64,000 bases of DNA from Arthrobacter pascens (GTDB lineage Bacteria > Actinomycetota > Actinomycetes > Actinomycetales > Micrococcaceae): NCBI RefSeq assembly GCF_017052465.1, contig NZ_JAFHKT010000112.1, positions 1 through 64,000 of the forward strand. Reading direction: 5' to 3'. Made by a program: the position numbers and the translations under genes. Positions 26,029 to 34,816 of the stretch are shown piece after piece (position 1 is the stretch's first letter; every line of letters starts with the position of its first letter). The notes under the pieces were generated by a model that worked only from the letters and a program-made list of their open reading frames with translations, searched no databases and was not told the DNA's origin.

Positions 26029-27144
26029 TCATGCCGGGTAGACGGACACGGCTCCGGCCTTGATCACAAAGAACACGGCCATTCCGGGCGCGAGCCCCAG
26101 GTCTGCTGATGCAGCGGGCGTGACGTCCGCGGAAAGCTCCCCCGCCCGGACGCGGATCTGGTCGCCGCGCGGCTCCAGGTCCGTGATCGTGACCGGAAAG
26201 GAATTCCGCGGGCTGCCGTGGGCTTCGGTCAGGAAAACCGAAACGGCCGACGGCGGGAACACGGCCACGCCCGCCTGGCCGGGAGCGGCGGCCCCCGCGT
26301 CCAAACCAGACCATTCTTCCACGCCGGGCCCCGCGGCAGCCGCTTCCGTGTCCAGGATGGAGTCATGCTGCCCGGCAATGTCCTGGCCGGCGGCGGTCGT
26401 GAGGCCATGTTCCGTCAGGGTGCCGGGTATCAGGTTGAGGCCGGCCAGACCGGCCACGAATCTGCTCCGCGGCCGCTGCAGAATGTCGCGCGTGGGACCG
26501 GACTCGATGATCCTGCCGTCCTCGAGGACGATCACGCGGTCTGCCAGCATCAGCGCATCCAGGACGTCGTGCGTAACGATGATGGCCCGCCTCCCGGCGA
26601 GTACCCGCTTCAGAAGCCTGCGCAGCAGCGGGGCGGCATGGATGTCCAGGGCGGCCATGGGTTCATCGAGCAGCAGCAGCCCGGGATCGGCCGCCAGCGC
26701 CCGGGCTACGGCCACCCGCTGGGCCTGGCCGCCGGAAAGCTCGGCAGGCCGCCGTCCGGCCAGCCCGCCGGCATCCACGGCACCGAGCCAGTGAAGCGCC
26801 GTTTTCCGCGAGGCACGCCGGGATTCACCCCGGCTTCGGGGGCCGAACGCCACATTCTCCAGGGCGCTCAGGTGCGGGAAAAGGAGTGGCTCCTGGGCCA
26901 GCAGGGCGGTGCCGCGGTGATGCGGCGCCGTCCACGTGGACCGGCCGGAGCCAAGGTCGAACAGGACCCTGCCGCCCATTTCAGCCCTGCCCGAGTCCGG
27001 GTGCAGCAGCCCGGCGATGACGGCCAGCAGGGTGGACTTTCCTGCACCGTTGGGACCCATGATTGCCACGGTCTCCCCAGGGCCGACGGTGAGGGCCAGA
27101 TCAAAACCCCGCGCCGCCACCGCGGCCTCCATCCGGAAGCTCAC
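26029..27144 (-). CDS. modC: Molybdate ABC transporter ATP-binding protein
   Basis: 371 residues. The ABC domain has Walker [12 protein letters not shown] (about 31-41), signature [12 protein letters not shown] and Walker [13 protein letters not shown]. The C-terminal part (from about 290) is a TOBE/Mop-like domain for oxyanion sensing ([20 protein letters not shown]). Overlaps modB by 4 bp. It powers uptake of molybdate through ModB. Length and domain order are normal for ModC. Tungstate cannot be excluded as an alternative anion. Confidence 0.93.
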   Translation of the reverse strand: MSFRMEAAVAARGFDLALTVGPGETVAIMGPNGAGKSTLLAVIAGLLHPDSGRAEMGGRVLFDLGSGRSTWTAPHHRGTALLAQEPLLFPHLSALENVAFGPRSRGESRRASRKTALHWLGAVDAGGLAGRRPAELSGGQAQRVAVARALAADPGLLLLDEPMAALDIHAAPLLRRLLKRVLAGRRAIIVTHDVLDALMLADRVIVLEDGRIIESGPTRDILQRPRSRFVAGLAGLNLIPGTLTEHGLTTAAGQDIAGQHDSILDTEAAAAGPGVEEWSGLDAGAAAPGQAGVAVFPPSAVSVFLTEAHGSPRNSFPVTITDLEPRGDQIRVRAGELSADVTPAASADLGLAPGMAVFFVIKAGAVSVYPA

Positions 27145-28013
27145 TGCACGCTCCTGTCCCGGGCGGGCACCGCCGTCGTGCGCCTTTCGGAACCGAAGGG
27201 TCCGGCCGGCGGCCGCCGCGGGCCGCGATAGGACACCGCGACCACGGTGACCGCCACCGCCACCAAAACGAGGGAAAGCGCGACGGCGGCGTCGGCGTCG
27301 GTTTCGCGCTGGAGGTAAATCTCAAGCGGCAGCGTGCGGGTGACACCCTGCAGGCTGCCCGCGAACGTCAGGGTGGCACCGAATTCACCGAGGCTCCGCG
27401 CGAACGACAGCACGGCTCCGGAGGCCAGGCCGGGCAGGACCAGGGGAAGAGTCACCCGGCGGAGCACCGTACCGGGACGTGCGCCGAGCGTTGCCGCCAC
27501 GGCCTCGTACCGCCCGCCGGCGGTCCGCAGCGTGCCCTCCAGGCTCACCACGAGGAACGGCAGCGCCACGAACGTCTGGGCGAGGACCACGGCGGCGGTG
27601 GAGAAGGCGATCTGGATCCCCAGCACCTCCAGGCTCCGGCCCAGGAGCCCCTGCCTGCCGAACGTGTAAAGGAGCGCGATGCCACCCACCACAGGCGGGA
27701 GCACCAGCGGCAGCAGCACGAAGGAACGGAGCAGCCGCTGCCCGGGAAAGCTGCCCCGGGCCAGCACCAAAGCCAACGGAACGCCGAGCACGATGCACAG
27801 CAGCGTGCTGGCCGCCGACGTGCGCAGGCTGAGGCCCAGGGCGGTGAGCGACGACTCTGACGTCACCAGCGGAATGAACTGTGCCCAGTTGACCTTGGCC
27901 ACCATGGCCGCGAGCGGGAGCACTACGAGCAGTCCGCCCGCCGCCGCGACGACGTAGATCCAGGATGGAATGCCGGTGTAGGCGCCGGGGCTCCGCCGCT
28001 GACCGGCCTTCAT
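27141..28013 (-). CDS. modB: Molybdate ABC transporter permease
   Basis: 290 residues with about six helices. The cytoplasmic EAA loop region reads [20 protein letters not shown], and [13 protein letters not shown] is a strong ModB/CysT-type marker. It forms the membrane channel with ModC and receives molybdate from ModA. Overlaps both neighbours by 4 bp, so modA, modB and modC are coupled. Confidence 0.93.
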   Translation of the reverse strand: MKAGQRRSPGAYTGIPSWIYVVAAAGGLLVVLPLAAMVAKVNWAQFIPLVTSESSLTALGLSLRTSAASTLLCIVLGVPLALVLARGSFPGQRLLRSFVLLPLVLPPVVGGIALLYTFGRQGLLGRSLEVLGIQIAFSTAAVVLAQTFVALPFLVVSLEGTLRTAGGRYEAVAATLGARPGTVLRRVTLPLVLPGLASGAVLSFARSLGEFGATLTFAGSLQGVTRTLPLEIYLQRETDADAAVALSLVLVAVAVTVVAVSYRGPRRPPAGPFGSERRTTAVPARDRSVQ

Positions 28014-28831
28014 TGGCTCGGGCGGACTTCAGCCGGCGGGGCGCCGAAACCGGCGTCCGCCAGGGTCTTCTGCCCGTCGCTGCCGGCGACCAGGGAGATG
28101 AATGCCGCCGCCAACTCCTTGTTTCGGCTGCCTTCGAGCGCCGCGATCGGGTAGGTGGTCACGGCCTTGCCGGCCTCGGGGAACGGGATGCCTTCGACCT
28201 TGCCGCGGGCGCCCTTCACGTCAGTGGCGTAAACCAGGCCAGCGTCGGCCTCGCCCGAGACGACCTTGCCCAGGACATCGGCGACGGATGATTCCTCACT
28301 CACGGGCTTGAGCACCGTCCCGGCTTCCCGTTCGGCGCTTTCCGCCGCCGCGCCGCACGGCACCTGGCTGGCGCAGACGACGACTTTCACGCCCGGCCTG
28401 GCGAGGTCGGCGAAAGACGAGATCGACGCCGGGTTGCCTGCCGGGACGGCGATCTCCAGGACGTTGGTGGCAAAGTTCACCGCCTGACCGTGAATGAGCG
28501 CGGCGTCCGAGAGGCGGGCCATGTTGCGGGTGTCGGCCGAGGCGAATACGTCAGCGGGGGCACCCTGGGAGATCTGCGTGGCCAGGTCCGACGACCCGGC
28601 AAAGCTCAGCGTGACCGTTGTGCCGGGATTGCGGTTTTCAAATTCAGCGGCGAGCCGGGTGAAGGTTGCCTTGAGGGAAGCGGCCGCGAATACGGTGAGG
28701 GTCCCGGAACGCTGAGGGGTCCCACTGGCCGCAGGGTTTCCGGACGGGCCCGGGGCGCAACCGGACACAGCGGCGGCCAACAGGGTGGAAGCGGCCAGCA
28801 GGGCGGCGATGCGAAGGCGGCGGAACGTCAT
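28010..28831 (-). CDS. modA: Molybdate-binding lipoprotein
   Basis: 273 residues. The lipoprotein signal ends in VSGC (Cys25), so it is anchored outside the membrane. The mature part has [40 protein letters not shown] and [11 protein letters not shown], the standard ModA ligand-binding motifs for tetrahedral oxyanions. Its ATG overlaps the stop of the upstream HTH-TOBE gene by one base, and its stop overlaps modB. Confidence 0.94.
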   Translation of the reverse strand: MTFRRLRIAALLAASTLLAAAVSGCAPGPSGNPAASGTPQRSGTLTVFAAASLKATFTRLAAEFENRNPGTTVTLSFAGSSDLATQISQGAPADVFASADTRNMARLSDAALIHGQAVNFATNVLEIAVPAGNPASISSFADLARPGVKVVVCASQVPCGAAAESAEREAGTVLKPVSEESSVADVLGKVVSGEADAGLVYATDVKGARGKVEGIPFPEAGKAVTTYPIAALEGSRNKELAAAFISLVAGSDGQKTLADAGFGAPPAEVRPSQ

Positions 28832-29238
28832 CAGGCGCTCCTCCCCCGGGGCGTTTCCACAATGACGGTGGTGGCTTTGACGACGGCGGTGGCCACAGAT
28901 CCCAGTTCGAGCCCAAGTTCACGGACGGCTTCGCTGCTCATGAGGGACACGACCCGGAAGGGCCCGCACTGCAGTTCCACCTGTGCCATGACCTTGTCGG
29001 CCGTGATGCCGGTGACCAGTCCCACGAAGCGGTTGCGTGCCGAACTGCCCGCCTTGGACGGGTCATCCGGCAGGTGCGCCTGCTTGCCGGCAAGCCGGGC
29101 CAGTTCCAGTCCGTCCACGGCCAGCCGCCCGGACGCGTCCCTGTGCGGCGTCAGGCTGCCGGACTCAGTCCAGCGGCGGATGGTGTCGTCACTGACGCCC
29201 AGGAAGCGGGCGGCCTCGGAAACGCGAAGCATGGCCAT
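28831..29238 (-). CDS. HTH plus TOBE (molbindin) protein, likely molybdate-responsive regulator
   Basis: 135 residues from ATG 29238. The longer frame to 29412 has no coding look. Residues 1-55 are a MerR/excisionase-type helix-turn-helix (VSEAARFLGVSDDTIRRWTE). Residues 65-132 are a TOBE/Mop domain (ARNRFVGLVTGITADKVMAQ, then VVKATTVIVETPRG). Mop domains bind molybdate, and fusion to a DNA-binding domain suggests it senses molybdate for this operon. It is the first gene of the operon and is coupled to modA, so it probably regulates itself. This differs from classical ModE by the HTH type. Confidence 0.85.
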   Translation of the reverse strand: MAMLRVSEAARFLGVSDDTIRRWTESGSLTPHRDASGRLAVDGLELARLAGKQAHLPDDPSKAGSSARNRFVGLVTGITADKVMAQVELQCGPFRVVSLMSSEAVRELGLELGSVATAVVKATTVIVETPRGRSA

Positions 29239-29456
29239 TTCCCGAGCATAGCCCGATTTTGCGGTCCTCACGGTAAAATTACTCCGCAGGTGCGTCACAA
29301 GCATTCGTTGGACACAGGCGTGCGCTCTCCCCATACTCAGGTGTTCGGGCAGCGCCCTGATCTCTGGTTTGGGCCGGGCCTGCGGCGTTACGCTAAGCGT
29401 AGGCATGTTCATGCTTTCGCCTCAGCCTGGTCTGCGGCGCCAGGTTCCGTTAGCCG

Positions 29457-30656
29457 ATGCGAGGGATCATGACTGGACCGAGAACTGGACGGATAACTGG
29501 GCCAAAAGCTACGCGGCTACGGGCGGACGCCCTCCTTGACGCGGCCGTTGTGACCGCGACGGTGTTCCTGACCTTGTTCCTCACCTCGTTCCTGACGGGG
29601 TGCATGCCGGCCACTACACAGCTTCCGCCAGCTGCCACACAGCTTTCCCCGGCGGCCACGCCGGGCGGATCGGAGACTGCAAACCCTCCGGTGACCCCGG
29701 CCCCGAGCGGCACGGCGGGGGTTTCCGCCGCCGTCATACAGTCAGTCCACTTCACCGCCCAAGGGGACATCGGCGTCGGCAAGGACGCCAAACGGGTGCT
29801 GGACACCATCGCGGGCCTGAAGCCCCAGCTGAACCTTGCGTTGGGTGACTTCACCTACCAGGCGGGGATCGAAAAAGAGTTCTGCGCCATGGTCGCGGAA
29901 AAGCTGGGGGCTGACTTTCCGTACGAGCTGGTCACGGGAAATCATGAGAGCGACGGTCACGACGGCGACATAAGAAACTTCGTCCAGTGCCTGCCGAACA
30001 GGCTGCCGGGCCTCACCGGGGAATACGGAACGCAGTGGTATGTGGACGTGCCGGAAAAGAACCCCTTGGTGCGGATCATCATGGTGTCGCCCGGCATCAA
30101 GTTCCATGACGGCAACACCCTGGACTATTCGAAAAACAGCCCCCGGTGGCGCTGGACCGCGGCGGCCGTGGACGGGGCCGAGTCACAGAAGATTCCCTGG
30201 ACCGTGGTGGGCATGCACACGCCCTGCCTCAGCATCGGCAAATATGACTGCCTGGCCGGGGACGACCTCACGAACATGCTGATGGAGAAGAAGGTGGACC
30301 TCGTCCTGTCCGGGCACAACCACTCGTACCAGCGGACCCACCAGTTGAGCCTCCGCGAGGGCTGCACGGCGCTGGTCCCCGGGAGCTTTTCCGAAGCCTG
30401 CATCACGGATTCCGATGAGGCCATGGTGAAGGGCGCCGGCACGGTCTTTGCCACCTCAGGCCTCGGCGGAGCAGGCCTGCACCAGGTGAAGGAGGACGAC
30501 TCCGAGATCCGCTACTTCGCGGCCTGGTCGGGCCAGAACCGCCGGGCGGCCTTCGGCACGCTCGATGTCACCGCAACACCGGACCGGCTCGACGCCACGT
30601 TCGTTCCCGCCGAGGGTTCCTCCTTCAGGGATTCCTTCATCATCGAGAAGAAGTAG
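29457..30656 (+). CDS. Secreted metallophosphoesterase lipoprotein
   Basis: 399 residues. An Arg-rich head is followed by a hydrophobic signal and the lipobox LTGC (Cys49), so it is probably a membrane-anchored surface protein. The calcineurin-like core has metal-site motifs in order: AQGDIGVGKD, LALGDFTY, VTGNHESDGHDG, VVGMHTP and LSGHNHSYQR. This is the purple-acid-phosphatase-like arrangement. ATG 29457 or ATG 29469 may be used, the second with GAGGG close upstream. It converges on the GH16 lipoprotein gene with no bases between the two stops. Confidence 0.88.
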   Translation: MRGIMTGPRTGRITGPKATRLRADALLDAAVVTATVFLTLFLTSFLTGCMPATTQLPPAATQLSPAATPGGSETANPPVTPAPSGTAGVSAAVIQSVHFTAQGDIGVGKDAKRVLDTIAGLKPQLNLALGDFTYQAGIEKEFCAMVAEKLGADFPYELVTGNHESDGHDGDIRNFVQCLPNRLPGLTGEYGTQWYVDVPEKNPLVRIIMVSPGIKFHDGNTLDYSKNSPRWRWTAAAVDGAESQKIPWTVVGMHTPCLSIGKYDCLAGDDLTNMLMEKKVDLVLSGHNHSYQRTHQLSLREGCTALVPGSFSEACITDSDEAMVKGAGTVFATSGLGGAGLHQVKEDDSEIRYFAAWSGQNRRAAFGTLDVTATPDRLDATFVPAEGSSFRDSFIIEKK

Positions 30657-31541
30657 CTATTCGGCCCGCGTCCACACCGCTATCCAGTCCAGCTGGACGT
30701 GCCCTTCCGTGGTGGAATTCGGGCATTTTGGCAGGCATGACTCGGTCTGCAGGATCAGGTGCATGGGGGTCTTGGGGATGTTCTTGGTTGCTACTCCGAT
30801 CGAGCGCCCGTCAAGGAAAAACTCCACCTTGCCGGGGCTCCACTCCGTGGTGGCCACGTGCCACCTCGTAAACGTCTTGTTCGTGTTGAACATTTTGAAG
30901 TCGGCAGGATCGTCACTTCTGAAGTGCACCGCCCCATGGGGTGATTCGGAGAGATCCCCTTCCGGGAAGTCGATCTCGCCGTCCCTGGGCCACTTGTTGC
31001 TGTTCGGCCAGAGAAGCCAGGCCATTTTGTACCCCCTTAGGGAATCGGCCTTAAAGCGGACCGAGTACCTGCCGTACAGCATGCTGTTGTCCCGCCGCGG
31101 GTTCTCCGCCTTGTTGGGAAACTTTGGCCTGGGCGCCGCCCCCATGGATACGCCGTCTTCAGTGTGGAGGTACCAGTCCAGCACGCCGTCTTTCACACTC
31201 AGGACCTTGCCCGGGTAGTACCCCGAATGCTTTCCCTTTTGGCCGGCCGTGTCCGGCGTGCCGTCTTTGTATCCCGCGCTCCACTTCGGCCTGTAGGCGT
31301 CGCCGGGGAACTCTCCCACCGGAACATCCCCCCGGTCGAAATCTTCCCAGAACACCTGCTTCCAGCCCGGGAGGTCGCCCGAGGCCTTTAGGGACGGCGA
31401 CGGAGTGGACTGTTTGGGCCGTTCCACGGCGGCAACGCTGCACCCGGCCAGCATCAAGGCTGCCGAGGAAACGAGCAGCCGGAATAGTCCGGGCCGGTAT
31501 GAACTGCCCGGTGACACCCCCCGCCGGCGGGCAATCCACAT
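30657..31541 (-). CDS. GH16-like glycoside hydrolase lipoprotein
   Basis: 294 residues. Signal and lipobox MLAGC (Cys34) are followed by a jelly-roll glucanase-type domain. The GH16 catalytic pattern ExDxxE is visible as EIDFPEGD, with Glu189 as likely nucleophile, Asp191, and Glu194 as acid/base. WHVATTEWSPGKVEFFLDGR is a typical GH16 strand. It should cut or remodel a beta-glucan or the cell's own polysaccharide outside the membrane. Its neighbours are GT2 genes read in the opposite direction, which fits a role in exopolysaccharide trimming. The substrate is unknown. Confidence 0.85.
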   Translation of the reverse strand: MWIARRRGVSPGSSYRPGLFRLLVSSAALMLAGCSVAAVERPKQSTPSPSLKASGDLPGWKQVFWEDFDRGDVPVGEFPGDAYRPKWSAGYKDGTPDTAGQKGKHSGYYPGKVLSVKDGVLDWYLHTEDGVSMGAAPRPKFPNKAENPRRDNSMLYGRYSVRFKADSLRGYKMAWLLWPNSNKWPRDGEIDFPEGDLSESPHGAVHFRSDDPADFKMFNTNKTFTRWHVATTEWSPGKVEFFLDGRSIGVATKNIPKTPMHLILQTESCLPKCPNSTTEGHVQLDWIAVWTRAE

Positions 31542-31689
31542 GGGGAAAGTCTCGCATTGGAGCTCCCCGCACTCAATAGCCCCAAAAGGGGTGCGCGAAC
31601 AGGGCGAAAACGCAGGGGGCCTTCAACCAATTCCAAGCTTTTCACAAGTCAGCAAATCAAACTTAGACGAGGGGGAGTGCAAGCAAGTT

Positions 31690-31758
31690 GCCTCCAGTAG
31701 CAGCGAGCGCCGGGTCTACGTCCTGGGCTTAGCAGCCAGGGAATCCTGCTACTGAGGC
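31690..31758 (+). ncRNA. Candidate structured leader RNA before a GT2 gene
   Basis: GCCTC-C-AGTAGCAG (31690-31703) pairs with CTGCTACT-GAGGC (31746-31758): 13 bp with one bulged base. Inside it sits CCTGGGCT-TAGC-AGCCAGG (31722-31740), a second helix with one bulged G. It lies 21 bp before the first possible start of the glycosyltransferase. It matches no riboswitch class I know. It could be an attenuator, a protein site or a DNA cruciform. Confidence 0.45.
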
Positions 31759-31779
31759 AAAAGCAAACGACTCCATTGA

Positions 31780-32643
31780 GTGGTGAGGTTAGTGACCATC
31801 CCGATACTTCTTTCAACACAGAGCCCAACAAATGCGCTCCCTGCAAGCATGCCTTCTGTCAGTGTCGTGATCCCCACGCTGAATGAGGCCCTGAACCTTC
31901 CTTGGGTGCTTCGCCGAATGCCCTCGTATGTAGACGAGGTAGTGATCGTTGACGGACGCTCACTGGACAGCACCGTAGACGTGGCGCGGGCCCTTCGACT
32001 CGACGTGGTGGTGGTGGCCGAGCCCAATAAGGGCAAGGGTGTCGCCGTGCGAGCGGGCCTGGCCGCGGCCACCGGCGACATCATTGTCATGCTGGATGCC
32101 GACGGGAGCATGGACCCTCACGAGATTGGCTGGTTCGTGTCGCCGCTGCAGCATGACTTCGACTTCGTCAAAGGCTCGCGCTATGTCACGGGCGGTGGCT
32201 CGGACGATATTACCTTTCTGCGCAGCGCCGGTAACCGGGCGCTGACCGGGCTGGCCAACATGGTGCTCCGCAGTGATTATTCGGACCTGTGCTACGGCTA
32301 CATCGCCATGCGCCGCGAGTGCCTGGAGGTCCTCGAGCTGGAGTCGGACGGTTTTGAAATCGAAACGGAGCTGATCGTGCGGGCTTCCCGTGCCGGCCTG
32401 CGCATTGCCGAGGTACCCAGCCGTGAGCTTTCAAGGATTTCAGGCAACTCGAATCTCAACACCTTCCGTGACGGTTGGCGGGTGCTGCGTACCCTGGCCC
32501 GCGAATACGTAGGGTGGGAGGCACCAACGGCCGGGGCCCGGCCCGAGGCGCTGAGACGGGTGAAGTACAAGTATCCCAGTATTGCTTTCCCGCACGTCCC
32601 CACGGACCCCCGCACGGTCCTCGGCGTCATGGCAGGTGAATGA
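31780..32643 (+). CDS. GT2 glycosyltransferase, dolichyl-phosphate-sugar-synthase-like
   Basis: 287 residues. The GT-A core starts at MPSVSVVIPTLNEALNLPWV, followed by VDEVVIVDGRSLDSTV, MLDADGSMDP (DxD-type metal site) and GSRYVTGGGSDDITFLRSAG. This is the arrangement of polyprenyl-phosphate sugar transferases such as dolichyl-phosphate mannose synthases, but the C-terminal membrane helices are absent. GTG 31780, GTG 31792 and ATG 31849 are all possible starts. The conserved core begins at the last. It is followed one base after its stop by the next GT2 gene. Confidence 0.85.
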   Translation: MVRLVTIPILLSTQSPTNALPASMPSVSVVIPTLNEALNLPWVLRRMPSYVDEVVIVDGRSLDSTVDVARALRLDVVVVAEPNKGKGVAVRAGLAAATGDIIVMLDADGSMDPHEIGWFVSPLQHDFDFVKGSRYVTGGGSDDITFLRSAGNRALTGLANMVLRSDYSDLCYGYIAMRRECLEVLELESDGFEIETELIVRASRAGLRIAEVPSRELSRISGNSNLNTFRDGWRVLRTLAREYVGWEAPTAGARPEALRRVKYKYPSIAFPHVPTDPRTVLGVMAGE

Positions 32644-32644
32644 G

Positions 32645-33643
32645 ATGACCCGGCCTGCCGACGCCCTGGACGTTTCAGTCGTCATTTGCTCCTACACGGA
32701 GGACCGGTGGGACATGCTCATGGCTGCGGTCGACTCCGTCCGCGCCCAAACAGTCCGCCCGCGTCAGACGATCGTCGTCGTCGACTACAACAGCGACCTC
32801 TACAAGCGGCTCATCTTTACCGTGTCTGATGTGGTGATCCTCGAAAACACCGGGGCAAAGGGCCTGTCCGGGGCCCGGAACACGGGCGTCAGTGCAGCGA
32901 CCACCGGCATCGTCGCCTTCCTCGACGACGACGCCCAGGCCGCCCCCGATTGGCTGGAGCGGCTAACGGCCCTCTATGACGATCCCGATGTGCTGGCGGT
33001 GGGCGGCCGGGTTGATCCCGACTGGGAGGCCGGTCGGCCAGGCTACTTTGCCCAGGAGCTCGACTGGATAGTCGGGTGCAGCCACAGGGGCCTGCCCAAA
33101 GTCGCCGCCGAGGTCCGCAACGTCATCGGGGCGAACATGTCATTCCGTTCAGAGGTCCTGACCGGCGTGGGCGGATTCAACACGGCCCTCGGCCGCCAGG
33201 ATACGTTGCCCCTCGGATGCGAAGAGACCGAGATCTGTATCCGTGCGGTCATCGGCTCCCCCGGCTCCCGAATCGTGTACGAGCCAGAGGCCATGGTGCG
33301 GCACTTCGTCCCGGCCGCCCGCGGCTCCCTGAAGTACATGCTGAGCCGTTCCTGGTCCGAGGGGATTTCCAAGGCCCAGGTGAGCAAGGTCGTGGGACAC
33401 AAGAGGGCTCTCGGCCCGGAACGCCGCTACGTCCGGAGGGTGCTTCCCCGCGCTGTGTTCATGGGAGTCAAGGATTGGCTGACGGGAAAAGACAAGGACG
33501 GACTGGGCCGGGCCGCGACGGTTGTTGCCGTGCTTGCTGTCACCACATTCGGCTACGTCCAGGGCCGCAGGTTTCCCGGCGGCACGCTTGCTCCGGAATC
33601 AGGGCACGACGGTGCTGCCGGCAGTTGGCGGGAAGTCAGCTGA
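32645..33643 (+). CDS. GT2 glycosyltransferase
   Basis: 332 residues from ATG 32645, with AGGTGA upstream. The GT-A core has VSVVICSYTEDRWDMLMAAV, TIVVVDYNSD, GLSGARNTGVSAATTGIVAF, LDDDAQAAPDWL (DxD) and the acceptor-side GCEETEICIRA. The C-terminal 70 residues contain a basic stretch and one likely helix (AATVVAVLAVTTFGYVQG). It is tightly linked to the preceding GT2 gene (1 bp gap), so they probably act on the same glycan. Confidence 0.87.
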   Translation: MTRPADALDVSVVICSYTEDRWDMLMAAVDSVRAQTVRPRQTIVVVDYNSDLYKRLIFTVSDVVILENTGAKGLSGARNTGVSAATTGIVAFLDDDAQAAPDWLERLTALYDDPDVLAVGGRVDPDWEAGRPGYFAQELDWIVGCSHRGLPKVAAEVRNVIGANMSFRSEVLTGVGGFNTALGRQDTLPLGCEETEICIRAVIGSPGSRIVYEPEAMVRHFVPAARGSLKYMLSRSWSEGISKAQVSKVVGHKRALGPERRYVRRVLPRAVFMGVKDWLTGKDKDGLGRAATVVAVLAVTTFGYVQGRRFPGGTLAPESGHDGAAGSWREVS

Positions 33644-33718
33644 TTCCCGCCGTGGCCAGCCTCCGTTAGCAGCCTTTGAAGGCCGAGACGACCTACCCAG
33701 CAAGCCTTAAAGGACGTA

Positions 33719-34786
33719 ATGAAGGACTCAGACGCGTCGGCCGGAGCGAGTTTCGACGTCCACGGTCTCGTGGGCATTGACGTGGACTCCGGCACACCGG
33801 GCGGGTCGGAGTTGCACCACGTGCTGGCGCCGTTCCGGGGCGGGTCTCGGGCTCCGCTGAGGCTCCGCTTCAGCGGGGTCCTGACTCCCATTCCAGAGCA
33901 GTCCCACGCCAACGGACACCGCTTCACGGAGGGCTCCCTCTACCTGCCCGCGCATCACGTCCAGATTGTGGCAAACCGGCACGGGTATGTGATCCAGGGA
34001 CGCGGCGAGCTGCTGTCTGCACTCATACCCCTGCTGGACAGCCTCTGCATCAGAGCCAACGTAGCCATGATTCATGCTGCATCTGTGGAGTACCGCGGTT
34101 CCGGAGTCTTGCTGCCGGCCTCGGGAGCAGTGGAGCCCCGCATCCTGGCCAGGCTCGCTGCACAACCCGGCGTGCAATTCATGGGCGATGACTGGGCGTT
34201 CCTGGACGCGGACGGCATGCTCTTGGGCTGCGCGAAGCCGATGCCGTCTGCCCCGCCGGGAAGAACCAGACACCCTGCCGCGTTTTTCAGCCTGCTGCCC
34301 CAGCCGGCTACGCCGGAATGGCTAGCCAGATCCGCCGCAAGGCTGGCGGCGTCAGCGCAGCCGGTGCTGGAGCGATACCCAGGGGCCTTTGCCCGACGGT
34401 GGGCCCCTGAGCGCCGGACGGTTGCCCCGGAGAGGCTATTTGGGCCAGGCCGGATTTCGTCAGCCGCACTCACCCGCCTGGCCATCTTCCTTGAGCGCTT
34501 TGACGGCCGCGACGCACGGCTGGAATCGCGGAGTGCGGAGTGGATGACGTCACGGGTTGTGGGCAACTTCCACGCCGGACTGCCCGCGGTGTCGCGGCGG
34601 CTGATCGAAGCACTGGGCGCTACCGGAATCGTCCCGCTGGAGGACCACTTCGGGCAAAAGGCCGCCGTGGCTCGGCGGGCGCTGTCCGGAGTACCGTGCT
34701 TCCTGTTGCGCGTGCCCGCGTCCTGGCCCGCGGAACGCACATCGCAGTACATAGCGGAGCTGGTCAGCTCCAAGCTGGAAGAGTGA
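33719..34786 (+). CDS. HprK-like protein with degenerate P-loop
   Basis: 355 residues resembling HPr-kinase-related proteins found near glycosyltransferase or peptide-modification genes. MIHAASVEYRGSGVLLPASG (117-136) should lead into a Walker A lysine, but the sequence continues AVEPRIL, with no GK[ST]. The following FMGDDWAFLDADG (154-166) keeps the family's acidic Walker-B-like element. Either the kinase activity is lost or the protein has become a scaffold. The gene is full length and without stops, so it is not an obvious pseudogene. It follows two GT2 genes by 75 bp on the same strand. Confidence 0.65.
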   Translation: MKDSDASAGASFDVHGLVGIDVDSGTPGGSELHHVLAPFRGGSRAPLRLRFSGVLTPIPEQSHANGHRFTEGSLYLPAHHVQIVANRHGYVIQGRGELLSALIPLLDSLCIRANVAMIHAASVEYRGSGVLLPASGAVEPRILARLAAQPGVQFMGDDWAFLDADGMLLGCAKPMPSAPPGRTRHPAAFFSLLPQPATPEWLARSAARLAASAQPVLERYPGAFARRWAPERRTVAPERLFGPGRISSAALTRLAIFLERFDGRDARLESRSAEWMTSRVVGNFHAGLPAVSRRLIEALGATGIVPLEDHFGQKAAVARRALSGVPCFLLRVPASWPAERTSQYIAELVSSKLEE

Positions 34787-34816
34787 GCACGCGCCCCGAA
34801 GACTAGACTTTGCTCC

